From: Lysinibacillus sp. BPa_S21 | GTDB lineage: Bacteria > Bacillota > Bacilli > Bacillales_A > Planococcaceae | Direction: 5' to 3' | Length of the DNA stretch: 64,000 nt | NCBI RefSeq assembly: GCF_023337795.1 | Contig: NZ_JALIRS010000003.1 | Span: forward strand, 62,001-126,000 | Part shown: positions 30,562 to 40,407 of the stretch, in pieces | Layout: each line of letters begins with the position of its first letter | Numbering within the stretch: position 1 is the stretch's first letter | The notes under the pieces: generated by a model | What the model saw: the letters and a program-made list of their open reading frames with translations, nothing else | What the model was told of the DNA's origin: nothing | The model's database searches: none | Made by a program: the position numbers and the translations under genes

Positions 30562-31751
30562 TTTTCTTCACCTTGGAAAAATAAATTTAGTACTGCTTCT
30601 AGATCAGCTTCTTCAATATCCTCTGGTACTTCTTGACCATTAGTATAGTAAGCAAGTCCCTTATTATATTTAATCATTAAATTAACCATTGTGCCAATAG
30701 AATTTGTTTCATCAATCTTTGTAAAAATAAATTTTTCAATTGGTAATTGCTTAAATTGCTCTACAATGTTGGCCATATCCTTTTCTTTTGTTGTCATAGC
30801 AAGTACTAAGAAAGACTCAGCTTGATCATCAAATTTTATGAGACGCTGTAAATCGTCTACATATTTTACTTCTTTATAATTTCGGCCCGCTGTATCTATA
30901 AACACTAAATCTAAATGAGACAATCGATGGATTGCTTGTTCAAAATCAGTCGCATTATAGGCAATTTCGACAGGAGCTTGTAACAATCCTGCATACGTTT
31001 TTAATTGTTCAATTGCGGCAATACGGTAAGTATCTGTCGTGATAAATCCTATTTTTTTCTTTTTTTCTAAAACGGCTCTAGCTGCCATTTTAGCAATTGT
31101 TGTAGTTTTTCCGACACCGGTTGGACCTAGAACATTAATATATTTTTTTTCATAGGATAAGCCCCCAATCGGGAGATTTTCTAGCTCTTTGCGCAATAAA
31201 TTTTTCGTAACCATCTTACATTGAGAAAAATTGATTTCGGATGCTTCTTTGAAATGCGTAAAAAGCTCATCACCAATCGTTGTGATGAGCTCCTCACTTA
31301 GCTCTTGCTGTCTTAAGTATTCAATGAAGGGTAAGAGTTCATCGGGATATTGATCTTGGATAGTCTTCTTATGCATAGAATGCATTAAAGATTTTAAATC
31401 TGCAATTTCCTTCCTCAAATCTTCAGAGATGCCAGTTTCCTCATGTAAGGACACATCATTCTTCGGTACTTGGAGCATGTTAGCTTGCACAGCCTTCGTC
31501 ATCTCATGTAAACTTACATGTTCTTTTTTAGCTGTTGTTATAGGTAAAGCCGCAGGTGCTGGAGCCGAATTGCTCGGCCCCATTGAATCTACCCCTGCAA
31601 CAACCTCAAAACTTTTCTTTTTAATGATTCCAAAAAACTTTTTGGTCACTACTACTTTTGAATTCAAAATGACAGCGTCCTCACCTAATTCAGCACGCAC
31701 AAGCTTCATAGCTTCTGGTATGGAAGATGCATAATATTTTTTCATTTTCAT
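30558..31751 (-). CDS. flhF: Flagellar SRP-type GTPase FlhF
   Basis: The product is 397 residues. FlhF recruits early flagellar components to their site. The B domain (1-120) starts MKMKKYYASSIPEAMKLV, the N domain follows, and the G domain has GPTGVGKT (209-216), DTAGRNYKE and TKIDET. It overlaps the flhA stop by four bases and flhG by four. The B-domain Ala/Pro linker is short. Confidence 0.97.
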   Translation of the reverse strand: MKMKKYYASSIPEAMKLVRAELGEDAVILNSKVVVTKKFFGIIKKKSFEVVAGVDSMGPSNSAPAPAALPITTAKKEHVSLHEMTKAVQANMLQVPKNDVSLHEETGISEDLRKEIADLKSLMHSMHKKTIQDQYPDELLPFIEYLRQQELSEELITTIGDELFTHFKEASEINFSQCKMVTKNLLRKELENLPIGGLSYEKKYINVLGPTGVGKTTTIAKMAARAVLEKKKKIGFITTDTYRIAAIEQLKTYAGLLQAPVEIAYNATDFEQAIHRLSHLDLVFIDTAGRNYKEVKYVDDLQRLIKFDDQAESFLVLAMTTKEKDMANIVEQFKQLPIEKFIFTKIDETNSIGTMVNLMIKYNKGLAYYTNGQEVPEDIEEADLEAVLNLFFQGEEK

Positions 31752-33781
31752 TCAACATTCACCACCCCAACACTTTGAATTTCAACCGAAGCATCAAGTT
31801 CGTTGTATGATAGAACTGGAATTTGTGGGAAATAACGCTCCGTTAGTTGACGTAAATACATACGAACTGCTGGCGAGCATAAGATAATAGCAGATTGTTC
31901 CATAAAGGAAACGCGCTCTACTTCGGCAGCAATAATTTCTAAAATAGTTTGAGAATCTTGTGGATCCATCGCTAAGTAATTTCCGTGATCAGTTTGTTGA
32001 ATACTATCTGCAATCATTTTCTCTACTCTACCCGAAACCGTTATAACTTTTAATGACGAGCTGTCTCCTACGTATTGAGAAGTAATCTGACGTGCCAATG
32101 ATTGCCGTACATACTCAGTTAATATATCGGTATCACTCGTTAACTTTGCATAGTCAGCTAGAGTTTCAAAAATAATTGGTAAGTTTCGGACTGAAACATT
32201 TTCTCGTAGAAGTTTACCTAGTACTTTTTGAATTTCCCCAGTCGATAACGGTGTAGGCGTCAACTCTTCTACTAAAATTGGATGCGTTTCACGTAAATGA
32301 TCAATTAACTGCTTCGTCTCTTGACGACCGAGTAATTCATAAGCATTTGCACGAATCATTTCGGTTAAATGAGTCGACACTACGCTTGGTGGGTCAACAA
32401 CTGTGTAGCCGAACATTTCAGCATCCTCTTTCACTTGCTCCGTAATCCATTTTGCAGGTAGGCCAAATGACGGTTCAACTGTGTCAATTCCTTCAATGGA
32501 ATCATCATCTCCTGGACTCATTGCTAAATAATGATCCAGTAAAAGTTCACCACGCGCCATTTCGTTACCCTTTATTTTAATTCGATATTCATTTGGTTGT
32601 AGTTGAATATTATCGCGAATACGGACAACCGGAATGACAATCCCTAATTCTAATGCTAACTGTCGACGTATCATAATGACACGATCTAATAAGTCTCCGC
32701 CTTGAGCAGCATCTACTAATGGTATTAAACCATAGCCAAACTCAAACTCGATTGGGTCCACATTTAATAAATTCACAACATTCTCAGGGCTCTTCATGCC
32801 GTCTGTTGCCACTTCTTCCTCAATTTCAAGTAATTCTTCTTCATCCTCAGGTTTCTTATGATCCATCATATAGGCACCAGCAATTAGTGAAATACCAATT
32901 GGAAGTGTTATTAAATTAGGTATTGGTGTAAATAATCCAAGTAAAACAATTGTACCACCTGCTACATAGAGCAGTTTCGCCTGTGCAAATAGCTGCCCAG
33001 TAATATCTTCACCAAGACTTCCCTTAGAAGATGCACGTGTTACGACAATCCCTGTCGCTGTAGAAATCAGTAACGCAGGAATTTGTGAGACAATACCATC
33101 CCCAACTGTTAACTTAGAAAAATGGTTTGCTGCATCTGCAAATGAAAGACCCATCTGCACAACACCGATGATGATACCAAATAATAAGTTGATAATTACC
33201 ATGACCATTGAGGCAATGGCATCCCCTTTTACGAATTTCGTGGCACCATCCATCGCCCCGTAGAAGTCCGCTTCACCCGCTACTTTATCGCGTCGTTCAC
33301 GTGCTTCCCGTTCAGAAATAACTCCCGCATTTAAGTCAGCATCAATACTCATTTGTTTACCTGGCATCGCATCAAGTGTGAAACGTGCTGCTACTTCCGC
33401 TACACGTTCCGCTCCTTTTGTAATAACGATAAACTGAATTAACACAAGAATTAAGAATACAACTAAACCAACTAGTACATTTCCCCCGACCACAAAGTCA
33501 CCAAACGTTTCGACAACAGCACCAGCATCACCCTTGGCTAAAATGGCACGTGTTGTAGAAACGCTTAGTCCGAGTCGGAACAAAGTTAACAATAAAATAA
33601 CTGAAGGAAAAATAGAAAAGTCTAACGCTTCCTTCATACTCATTGCTGTTAACAATACGATTAATCCTAATGTAATATTAATGACGATTAAGAAACTTAA
33701 CATCCACGGAGGAAGAGGGATGATGAGCATGGCAACGATTAAAATAACCGCACCTAATACCCCTATATCGCGAACTTTCAT
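31748..33781 (-). CDS. flhA: Flagellar type III export gate protein FlhA
   Basis: The product is 677 residues. Eight membrane segments span the first 310 residues, including the conserved cytosolic loop between segments 4 and 5 (PGKQMSIDADLNAGVI and REARERRDKVAGEADFYGAMDGATKFVKGDA). An acidic linker (HKKPEDEEELLEIEEE) leads to the cytosolic ring domain, which docks export chaperones and substrates. It starts about 23 bases after flhB. Confidence 0.98.
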   Translation of the reverse strand: MKVRDIGVLGAVILIVAMLIIPLPPWMLSFLIVINITLGLIVLLTAMSMKEALDFSIFPSVILLLTLFRLGLSVSTTRAILAKGDAGAVVETFGDFVVGGNVLVGLVVFLILVLIQFIVITKGAERVAEVAARFTLDAMPGKQMSIDADLNAGVISEREARERRDKVAGEADFYGAMDGATKFVKGDAIASMVMVIINLLFGIIIGVVQMGLSFADAANHFSKLTVGDGIVSQIPALLISTATGIVVTRASSKGSLGEDITGQLFAQAKLLYVAGGTIVLLGLFTPIPNLITLPIGISLIAGAYMMDHKKPEDEEELLEIEEEVATDGMKSPENVVNLLNVDPIEFEFGYGLIPLVDAAQGGDLLDRVIMIRRQLALELGIVIPVVRIRDNIQLQPNEYRIKIKGNEMARGELLLDHYLAMSPGDDDSIEGIDTVEPSFGLPAKWITEQVKEDAEMFGYTVVDPPSVVSTHLTEMIRANAYELLGRQETKQLIDHLRETHPILVEELTPTPLSTGEIQKVLGKLLRENVSVRNLPIIFETLADYAKLTSDTDILTEYVRQSLARQITSQYVGDSSSLKVITVSGRVEKMIADSIQQTDHGNYLAMDPQDSQTILEIIAAEVERVSFMEQSAIILCSPAVRMYLRQLTERYFPQIPVLSYNELDASVEIQSVGVVNVE

Positions 33782-33804
33782 TTGTGTCCCTCCTACAAAA
33801 AGCT

Positions 33805-34893
33805 TTAAATTTTCCGCTTAATTCGATATACATAAGCAAGCACTTCTGCTATTGCTTTGAAAAACTCTTCTGGTACTTGATCACCGATTTCAACTTGATC
33901 GTACATTGCTCGTGCTAATGGCCTGTTTTCAACCATAATCACATCATGTTCTTTCGCAATCAGTTTAATCTTTTGAGCGACAAAGTCTGTACCCTTAGCA
34001 ACAATGCGTGGGGCATCCATACTTTCCTCATCATATTTGAGAGCAATCGCATAGTGAGTTGGGTTAGTTATGACAACGTCGGCGTTTGGAATCTCTGACA
34101 TCATACGACGCATCGCCATTTCGCGTTGGCGTTGCTTTATTTTCGATTTTATCAGCGGATCGCCCTCACTATTTTTATATTCATCTTTAATATCTTGTTT
34201 AGACATTTTAAGATTTTTTTCGTAATCATGTTTTTGATACATCCAGTCTAAAAGGGATACACAAAGTAAGACGACAGAAGCAGCAATCCCCATGATACCA
34301 ACAAGCTTACCCACTGTAATAAGAGTCATCCAGGGGCTTTTAAAGGATAACGCCAAAACTTCCGGTAAATTCGTCCAAACGATAATAGTTGTAACCCCAC
34401 CGATAAAGCTAATCTTTAATACTGATTTTAGAAGCTCTATAATGGCTTTCACTGAAAATATTTTTTTCAACCCTTTTATCGGGTCCATTTTTTTTAAATC
34501 AAACTTCATCGGTTCTAATGTAAATAGAAAACCGAACTGTAGAAAGTTACCTGCCAATGCTCCAACAAATGCAATTCCCATAATTGGAACAATAATAAAA
34601 GCCATTTGTATTAATGTTTCTGTAAATAGGCGCATCACACTATCAATTGTTAGTGATTCTACGCGTACGTTATGAATAAAAGTTTGCCTAAAAAAAGCTA
34701 ACAGATCGTCACGCATTGAACCTGCAAAGAAGAATAAAAAGATAAATACCATGAGCATGACAATCGCACTGGAAATATCCTGACTTTTGACAACCTGTCC
34801 TTTTTTTCGTGCATCTTGTCGTTTTTTGGGTGTCGCCTTTTCCGTTTTTTCTCCCGCAAAATACTGTAAATCTAGTTCCAGCAGTAGCAACAT
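33805..34893 (-). CDS. flhB: Flagellar export switch protein FlhB
   Basis: The product is 362 residues from the ATG at 34893, one base after the fliR stop and preceded by AGGTGGTGGG; an in-frame GTG four codons earlier overlaps that site. Four membrane segments lie between residues 40 and 215. The self-cleavage site NPTH is at about 277-280, followed by the C-terminal domain that switches export from hook to filament substrates. A separate paralogue of that domain is encoded at 63614-63910. Confidence 0.97.
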   Translation of the reverse strand: MLLLLELDLQYFAGEKTEKATPKKRQDARKKGQVVKSQDISSAIVMLMVFIFLFFFAGSMRDDLLAFFRQTFIHNVRVESLTIDSVMRLFTETLIQMAFIIVPIMGIAFVGALAGNFLQFGFLFTLEPMKFDLKKMDPIKGLKKIFSVKAIIELLKSVLKISFIGGVTTIIVWTNLPEVLALSFKSPWMTLITVGKLVGIMGIAASVVLLCVSLLDWMYQKHDYEKNLKMSKQDIKDEYKNSEGDPLIKSKIKQRQREMAMRRMMSEIPNADVVITNPTHYAIALKYDEESMDAPRIVAKGTDFVAQKIKLIAKEHDVIMVENRPLARAMYDQVEIGDQVPEEFFKAIAEVLAYVYRIKRKI

Positions 34894-34894
34894 T

Positions 34895-35671
34895 TTACCC
34901 ACCACCTAAAATAGCCATAAAATCACGCATCGCATAAATCATAATTGTAATCAGCTTTTGTATAACTTGAACCATTACAGCCATCATCGTAAATAACACT
35001 AGAAAACTAACACCTATTTTAATAGGAAAACCAACAACAAAAATATTTAATTGTGGTACAGTCTTCGCTGTAATTCCTAGTGCCAAGTCGACTAAAAATA
35101 AAGTTGCTACAACAGGCGCAGCCATTTGAAAGGCAATCGCAAACACAGCCGTAAATGTTGTGATGATAAACTCTATATAATTGTCTTTTGCGAAATTAGG
35201 AAATCCTTGATCCATCGGTAAGAATTGATAACTATAATAAATTCCATCGAGAATCATATGATGTCCATTTATAGCTAGTAAGAAAAGTAATGCTAGCGTA
35301 TTAAAAAATTGTCCGATCAATGGACTTTGTGCACCTGTTTGCGGGTCAATAATATTGGCAATGGCAAAACCCATCTGAAAATCTATAAAGCTTCCGGCAA
35401 TTTGAATTGCCGACATGATGACATAAGCAACTAGACCTAGCAACAGTCCAATAAGCCCTTCTTTCATCACTAAAAGTATGTAATCACCATTAAATACAAA
35501 TGGTTCGACGTCAATTGTGTAATACATCATCCAAGCTAAAACTAATGCGAGAGTTATTTTAACTTGCGGCGGAATTGTTCTGTATGAGAAAAAAGGCACA
35601 GTGACAAAAAATGCCGATACGCGCACAAGCACTAATAAGAAAACCGTAAAATGCGGGATTAATTCATTCAT
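34895..35671 (-). CDS. fliR: Flagellar export gate protein FliR
   Basis: The product is 258 residues, the usual size, strongly hydrophobic with about six membrane segments. FliR assembles with FliP and FliQ into the helical export pore. Typical blocks are FSYRTIPPQVKITLALVLAW near the start and FQMGFAIANIIDPQTGAQSPLIGQF in the middle. It is four bases from fliQ and one base before flhB. Confidence 0.97.
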   Translation of the reverse strand: MNELIPHFTVFLLVLVRVSAFFVTVPFFSYRTIPPQVKITLALVLAWMMYYTIDVEPFVFNGDYILLVMKEGLIGLLLGLVAYVIMSAIQIAGSFIDFQMGFAIANIIDPQTGAQSPLIGQFFNTLALLFLLAINGHHMILDGIYYSYQFLPMDQGFPNFAKDNYIEFIITTFTAVFAIAFQMAAPVVATLFLVDLALGITAKTVPQLNIFVVGFPIKIGVSFLVLFTMMAVMVQVIQKLITIMIYAMRDFMAILGGG

Positions 35672-35675
35672 CTAC

Positions 35676-35945
35676 TCACCCTATATAACGCGTTAAATTC
35701 TCAAAAATATCTCTCGCATAGCTAGTCACTTGTGATAACATCCAAGGACCGAAAAATACGATGGCTGCTAAAACAGCGATGATTTTGGGAACGAATGCTA
35801 AAGTTTGCTCTTGAATAGATGTTGTTGCCTGAAAAATACTTACCGCTAAACCAGTGATTAAAGCAACTAATAATAGCGGACCGCTTGTTAGAAGGATAAT
35901 CATAATGGCACGCTCTGCAATGGAAATAACCAATTCACTTGTCAT
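35676..35945 (-). CDS. fliQ: Flagellar export gate protein FliQ
   Basis: The product is 89 residues with two membrane hairpin helices (about 12-36 and 50-72). FliQ forms part of the FliPQR pore. The segments ISIAERAIMIILLTSGPLLL and SIFQATTSIQEQTLAFVPKI are diagnostic. It lies between fliP and fliR with 13 and 4 bases of spacing. Confidence 0.97.
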   Translation of the reverse strand: MTSELVISIAERAIMIILLTSGPLLLVALITGLAVSIFQATTSIQEQTLAFVPKIIAVLAAIVFFGPWMLSQVTSYARDIFENLTRYIG

Positions 35946-35958
35946 ACTGTATCATCCC

Positions 35959-36624
35959 CTAAAAACTTTGTAGTAATGATTTCATCACAAGATACCAACC
36001 ATCCACGAGTACAAATAATAAAATCTTAAACGGCAATGAAATCATAACCGGTGGTAACATCATCATCCCCATCGACATTAAGGTACTTGCCACAATCATG
36101 TCGATTACTAGGAATGGAATAAAAATCATAAAGCCAATTTGAAACGCAGTTTTAAGCTCACTCAATGCGAAAGCAGGCACTAGCATTGTAAGAGGAATTT
36201 CTTCTACAGAAGCTGGCTTTTCTGCTTTATTATAAGTTAAAAACAAATCAAGATCTTTTTGCCTCGTATGCTTACTCATAAACTCTTTAAACGGCACACT
36301 GGCACGATCATACGCTTCTTCAATTCCAATTTTCTCAGAAAATAACGGCTGTAATGCCTCTTTATTGACCTCTTGAAATGTCGGGGCCATGATAAAGAAT
36401 GTTAAAAACATAGCAAGGCCCACAATGACCTGGTTCGGTGGCATTTGCTGTGTCGCTAAAGCGGTACGAACAAACGATAATACTATTACTATTCGTGTAA
36501 ACGATGTCATCAAAATTAAAATACTCGGTGCTAGTGAAAGAACTGTTAACAACAAGAGAAGTTTAACAGCGCTAGAGACATTTGTCGGATCGCTGTTGGA
36601 AAAAACACTGATTATATCATTCAT
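35959..36624 (-). CDS. fliP: Flagellar export gate protein FliP
   Basis: The product is 221 residues. The N terminus has a hydrophobic signal-like segment; four membrane helices form the pore with FliQ and FliR. Family blocks are SFTRIVIVLSFVRTALATQQ, PPNQVIVGLAMFLTFFIMAP, and LVPAFALSELKTAFQIGFMI in the C-terminal half. The ATG overlaps the fliO stop by four bases. Confidence 0.97.
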   Translation of the reverse strand: MNDIISVFSNSDPTNVSSAVKLLLLLTVLSLAPSILILMTSFTRIVIVLSFVRTALATQQMPPNQVIVGLAMFLTFFIMAPTFQEVNKEALQPLFSEKIGIEEAYDRASVPFKEFMSKHTRQKDLDLFLTYNKAEKPASVEEIPLTMLVPAFALSELKTAFQIGFMIFIPFLVIDMIVASTLMSMGMMMLPPVMISLPFKILLFVLVDGWYLVMKSLLQSF

Positions 36625-37292
36625 TTATCATCATTCTCCTTTTGCTTCCATTTCTCCAGCTCTTCACTGCGCTCCTGTTTAATTTCGGATATCTTTTTTT
36701 CAAATAGCACACCAAAAGAGTCTTGTTTTTGCTGTGCTGATGAACTTACATTACTTTTTCTCTTAAACTTAGATAATACTTCTGCAATATACGGTGATGT
36801 TGCTGCAAGTTCTTGTCGTTCATTATATAGTGCTAAAAGTGCCGCAACTTCTTCAGGATCAGTAATTTCACGTAGTAACTGAACATCCTCACCGACCCCA
36901 ACTAAATAGAGTGTTTTACCTACTTGTAATAGTTGTACCGACTTTTGAGCACCTAACGATAAACCGCCTAAATTTTGTACTAATTGATTACGTTGAAAGT
37001 TTAAATTTCTTTTATTTAAAAACTTCATTAATCCATAAAATAAAGCTACAACAAAAATAAGCGCCAAAACCATTTTTATGTATTCCCACGCAGATATGTC
37101 TCCAGCCGCTTGTACATCTGATTCTTTCTCAGCAGCTGGAGTTTTATCTTCTTTACAATCCTTTTTGATGCAGTCGTTTACAAAATTTGTGTCAGATTCT
37201 GCATACACAGGCGTCGTGGTAGGGTACAAAAACAGAAAGGATACAAGAAATGCGAAAATCATCGTTAGACGAAATGATTTTAACATTTGCAT
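36621..37292 (-). CDS. fliO: Flagellar biosynthesis protein FliO (FliZ)
   Basis: The product is 223 residues. A signal peptide (1-31, ending PVYAES) leads to an extracellular segment with two Cys (DCIKKDC). A membrane segment (about 70-92) follows, then the FliO domain (LVQNLGGLSLGAQKSVQLL and GKTLYLVGVGEDVQLLREI) and a charged tail. FliO scaffolds assembly of the FliP ring. It lies between cheY and fliP, as in B. subtilis, where the gene was called fliZ. Confidence 0.95.
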   Translation of the reverse strand: MQMLKSFRLTMIFAFLVSFLFLYPTTTPVYAESDTNFVNDCIKKDCKEDKTPAAEKESDVQAAGDISAWEYIKMVLALIFVVALFYGLMKFLNKRNLNFQRNQLVQNLGGLSLGAQKSVQLLQVGKTLYLVGVGEDVQLLREITDPEEVAALLALYNERQELAATSPYIAEVLSKFKRKSNVSSSAQQKQDSFGVLFEKKISEIKQERSEELEKWKQKENDDK

Positions 37293-37296
37293 TCAA

Positions 37297-37659
37297 TCAT
37301 CCTAGCGCTTTTTGGATCGCTTCAATTACACGATCAGCTTGGAAAGGTTTAACAATAAAGTCTTTCGCACCAGCTTGAATTGCATCGATTACCATCGCTT
37401 GTTGTCCCATTGCTGAACACATAATTACAGTGGCATTTGGATCTGAACCTTTAATTGCTTTAAGAGCAGCAATACCGTCCATCTCTGGCATCGTAATATC
37501 CATTGTTACTAAATCTGGTTTTAATTCGTTGTACTTTTCAACTGCCTGTAAACCATCTGCAGCCTCTCCAACAACTTCAAATCCATTTTTCGATAAAATA
37601 TCCTTGATCATCATGCGCATGAATGCAGCATCGTCTACAATCAAAATTCTTTTAGACAT
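37297..37659 (-). CDS. cheY: Chemotaxis response regulator CheY
   Basis: The product is 120 residues from MSKRILIVDDAAF, chosen because GGAGGAGTTAACC precedes this ATG; five extra upstream codons are unlikely. The single receiver domain has Asp9-Asp10, the phosphorylated Asp54 in LVTMDITMPEMDG, and the Lys of VKPF near the end. CheY-P binds FliM and FliY and, in Bacillus-type systems, promotes counterclockwise rotation. It lies 23 bases after fliY. Confidence 0.98.
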   Translation of the reverse strand: MSKRILIVDDAAFMRMMIKDILSKNGFEVVGEAADGLQAVEKYNELKPDLVTMDITMPEMDGIAALKAIKGSDPNATVIMCSAMGQQAMVIDAIQAGAKDFIVKPFQADRVIEAIQKALG

Positions 37660-37681
37660 GGTTAACTCCTCCAATTGAAAA

Positions 37682-38956
37682 CTATCTTAAATTATTTAAA
37701 CGCTCTGCTTGACTTAAAACATCTGTAATGCGGACACCGAAGTTTTCATCAATAACAACGACTTCACCTTTAGCGATTAAACGGCTATTAACTAAAATAT
37801 CAACTGGTTCGCCGGCTAATTTATCTAGTTCAATAATCGCACCACTAGATAGTTCTAAAATCTCTTTTACAGAACGCTTTGTACGTCCTAACTCTACAGT
37901 AACTTGCAATGGAATATCAAGTAGCATATTTAAATTTCTAGCTTCAGATTGCGAGATAACATTTGAATCAAAACTAGCAAACTGTGCTTGTTGTACATTG
38001 ACCGGTTGAACAGGTCTTGTTGCTTGAGGAATCTGTTGTTGCTCTTGATACATCGGTTGCTGCACAGGCACTTCCTGCTGTTGATATACTGGCTGCGCAG
38101 GCGGTGGTGTTACAGGCGCTTGTTGTTGCATAGGCGCTTGTTGTTGCATAGGCGCTTGTTGCTGCACAGGTGCTTGTGGTTGTACAGGCGCTTGTGCTAC
38201 TGGCGCTTCAGGTGCTATTGTTGCAGCCACAGGTTCCTCGACTGATTCTGTTTCACCTAGCAGAGATTTTACAATGTTTTGGCTAAATTTCAGCGGTAAT
38301 AACTGCATTATATTCGAATCAATTAAATTACCAATTCTCAATCTGAAGGATACTTTTACGAGTAAATCATCTTCAGGGATATTTTCTCGTCCTTCGTTTT
38401 GGGAAATGTTCATTAAATCAATAGTAGGTGGCGAAATATCCACTTTTTTATTAAATACTGTCGACATTGACGTAGCCGCTGAACCCATCATTTGATTCAT
38501 AGCTTCTTGCACGGCACTTAGCTGGATTTCTCCCAAATCAGGTTTCGGGTTTAAGCCATCTCCACCTAACATTAAATCAGCGATAATCGCTGCATCGGAT
38601 TGCTTAATAACAAGTAAATTCATACCTGTTAACCCGATTGTATATTCAACCTGTACGGCTACATAAGGATGAGGAAATTCCTCTTCTAATTTATTACGGT
38701 TAATCATTGAAATACTTGGAGTAGTAATATCAACCTTTTGACCTAGTAACGCTGAAAGCGCTGTAGCAGAGCTACCAAAAGATATATTCCCTACCTCACC
38801 TAACGCATCTTGCGCAAACGAATCGAGGTAATCCTCTACTCTTAAATCATTAATTTCCTCATTTGTAGAAGCTTCAGTGTCGCTGTTTTTATCTTCCAAC
38901 GTCTCGCCCCTTAATAACGCTTCAATTTCTTCTTGGGAGAGCATTTCATCACTCAT
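37682..38956 (-). CDS. fliY: Flagellar switch protein FliY (CheC/FliN fusion)
   Basis: The product is 424 residues, longer than the 378 of B. subtilis. The N-terminal CheY-binding peptide MLSQEEIEALLRGE is followed by a CheC-like phosphatase domain (about 45-225). A Pro/Gln linker (about 235-320) comprises imperfect repeats (QQAPMQ) and gives the extra length, and a C-terminal FliN domain follows (LDIPLQVTVELGRTKRSVKEIL). FliY builds the C-ring with FliM and FliG and dephosphorylates CheY-P. It overlaps the fliM stop by eight bases. Confidence 0.97.
   Translation of the reverse strand: MSDEMLSQEEIEALLRGETLEDKNSDTEASTNEEINDLRVEDYLDSFAQDALGEVGNISFGSSATALSALLGQKVDITTPSISMINRNKLEEEFPHPYVAVQVEYTIGLTGMNLLVIKQSDAAIIADLMLGGDGLNPKPDLGEIQLSAVQEAMNQMMGSAATSMSTVFNKKVDISPPTIDLMNISQNEGRENIPEDDLLVKVSFRLRIGNLIDSNIMQLLPLKFSQNIVKSLLGETESVEEPVAATIAPEAPVAQAPVQPQAPVQQQAPMQQQAPMQQQAPVTPPPAQPVYQQQEVPVQQPMYQEQQQIPQATRPVQPVNVQQAQFASFDSNVISQSEARNLNMLLDIPLQVTVELGRTKRSVKEILELSSGAIIELDKLAGEPVDILVNSRLIAKGEVVVIDENFGVRITDVLSQAERLNNLR
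38114..38203. repeat. 18-bp tandem repeat inside fliY
   Basis: About five units of an 18-bp sequence (AGGCGCTTGTTGTTGCAT; units 1 and 2 identical, later ones diverged). It encodes the in-frame six-residue repeat QQQAPM/V of the FliY linker. Copy number can change without breaking the frame. Confidence 0.85.
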
Positions 38957-39944
38957 CTTCGTCTCCTCCTTTCAAAGGGTCGATAATCTGGATTGCTAAT
39001 TTTTTGCCTTGCTTACCTGGTTGAACTGTAAATTTCGGTAATGTTCCTACTTTTAATAGTAGTGGATCTTCAATTTTTTGCTCTAATTGAATAACATCTC
39101 CAACTTGCATTGTGAGGAAATCCTCAATAGTAATGTCTGTAACACCTAGTTCAACCGAAACAGGTAGTTGTGCTTGTTTCACACGTGTTTCAAGCATTTT
39201 TGTTTGCTCTGGAGACATCTCTTTTGTATTTGCCTGCATCCAGTAGCGAACAGAAAGATTTGGAACAATTGGCTCCAATACAACATGCGGAATACAAATA
39301 TTAATCATACCGCTTGTCTCACCGATAATCGTATTTAAGGAAATAACGACAACCGTTTCATTTGGTGAAATCATTTGTAAAAATTGAGGGTTAACCTCAA
39401 GCTCTACTAAAATTGGATCAATTTCCGCAACATTTTCCCACGCTTCGCGCAAATTGTCGAATGAACGTTCAAAAAGGTTTGTCATAATTTTTGTTTCAAT
39501 TTCTGTTAAGTTATCTACATTACTATGACTCGCCCCACTACCGCCCATTAAACGATCTAGCATCGAGTAGGCAATGTTCGGGTTTATTTCCATTAGAATA
39601 TTACCATCTAATGGTGGCACTTCAAACACATTAATGAGTGTCATATTCGGAATCGAACGTACAAACTCCTCAAATGGTATTTGGTCCACTGATGCAACAG
39701 TAATCTGCACATAGCTTCTTAGCTGTGCAGAAAAGAAGGTTGTCAGTAATCGTGCAAAATTTTCATGTATTCGGGTCAAACTTCGGATTTGATCTTTTGA
39801 GAAACGTAGTGCTCGTTTAAAGTCATATACTTTAACCTTGCGCACCTCATCCTCTTTTTTTATGTCGTCCGCTGACATTTCCCCAGTTGATATTGCGGAA
39901 AGCAGCGCATCTATCTCGGATTGAGATAACACATCTCCTGCCAT
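38949..39944 (-). CDS. fliM: Flagellar motor switch protein FliM
   Basis: The product is 331 residues. The N-terminal CheY-P binding peptide is VLSQSEIDALLSAI. The middle CheC-like domain contains the FliG-contact region with GGSGAS, and the C-terminal FliN-like domain is LPVSVELGVTDITIEDFL. It forms the C-ring body. The ATG has AAATGGAGGTGGGCAA upstream. The stop lies inside the fliY start, an eight-base overlap. Confidence 0.98.
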   Translation of the reverse strand: MAGDVLSQSEIDALLSAISTGEMSADDIKKEDEVRKVKVYDFKRALRFSKDQIRSLTRIHENFARLLTTFFSAQLRSYVQITVASVDQIPFEEFVRSIPNMTLINVFEVPPLDGNILMEINPNIAYSMLDRLMGGSGASHSNVDNLTEIETKIMTNLFERSFDNLREAWENVAEIDPILVELEVNPQFLQMISPNETVVVISLNTIIGETSGMINICIPHVVLEPIVPNLSVRYWMQANTKEMSPEQTKMLETRVKQAQLPVSVELGVTDITIEDFLTMQVGDVIQLEQKIEDPLLLKVGTLPKFTVQPGKQGKKLAIQIIDPLKGGDEDE

Positions 39945-39975
39945 TTGCCCACCTCCATTTCAAGCAGTTTCTTTA

Positions 39976-40407
39976 TTATTGGGTAGTGATGAAGGAGGTA
40001 AAATAAACTTCCTGAACTTCTCCCTCTTGCATCAATTCATTAATTTTAGTTTTTAATGATTTTTGGAATACTTGTTTACCTTGCTTACCTTCTAAATCTT
40101 TTTGCTCCAGTTCTGAAAGCTCTTGAATAACAATATTTTTCACTTGGAAATCACGCTTCGTTAATTCATCAGCAGCATCTTCATTTGATGTTTGAATTTT
40201 TAATGAAAAGCGGACAATTTTGTTATCAGCCAGATTTGTCGTAATTTCCGGAACTTCAACAGAAGCTTTTACGATTTCATCAATAGTTGGTTCTTGAGAT
40301 CCAGCAGGCTTATTAAATTGGGTAAACAAAACAAACGCAATACCCCCAATAAGTATGATTGCTACTAGTAGGATGATAATTATCGTTAACACTTTGTTAT
40401 TCTTCAT
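39976..40407 (-). CDS. fliL: Flagellar basal body-associated protein FliL
   Basis: The product is 143 residues from the ATG at 40407, with GAGGTGAAGAAG upstream. A membrane helix (about 6-28) and a FliL domain with LKIQTSNEDAADELTKRD follow, ending TSFITTQ. FliL associates with the stator and supports torque. The start lies inside the swrD gene (11-base overlap), so translation is coupled. Confidence 0.95.
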   Translation of the reverse strand: MKNNKVLTIIIILLVAIILIGGIAFVLFTQFNKPAGSQEPTIDEIVKASVEVPEITTNLADNKIVRFSLKIQTSNEDAADELTKRDFQVKNIVIQELSELEQKDLEGKQGKQVFQKSLKTKINELMQEGEVQEVYFTSFITTQ

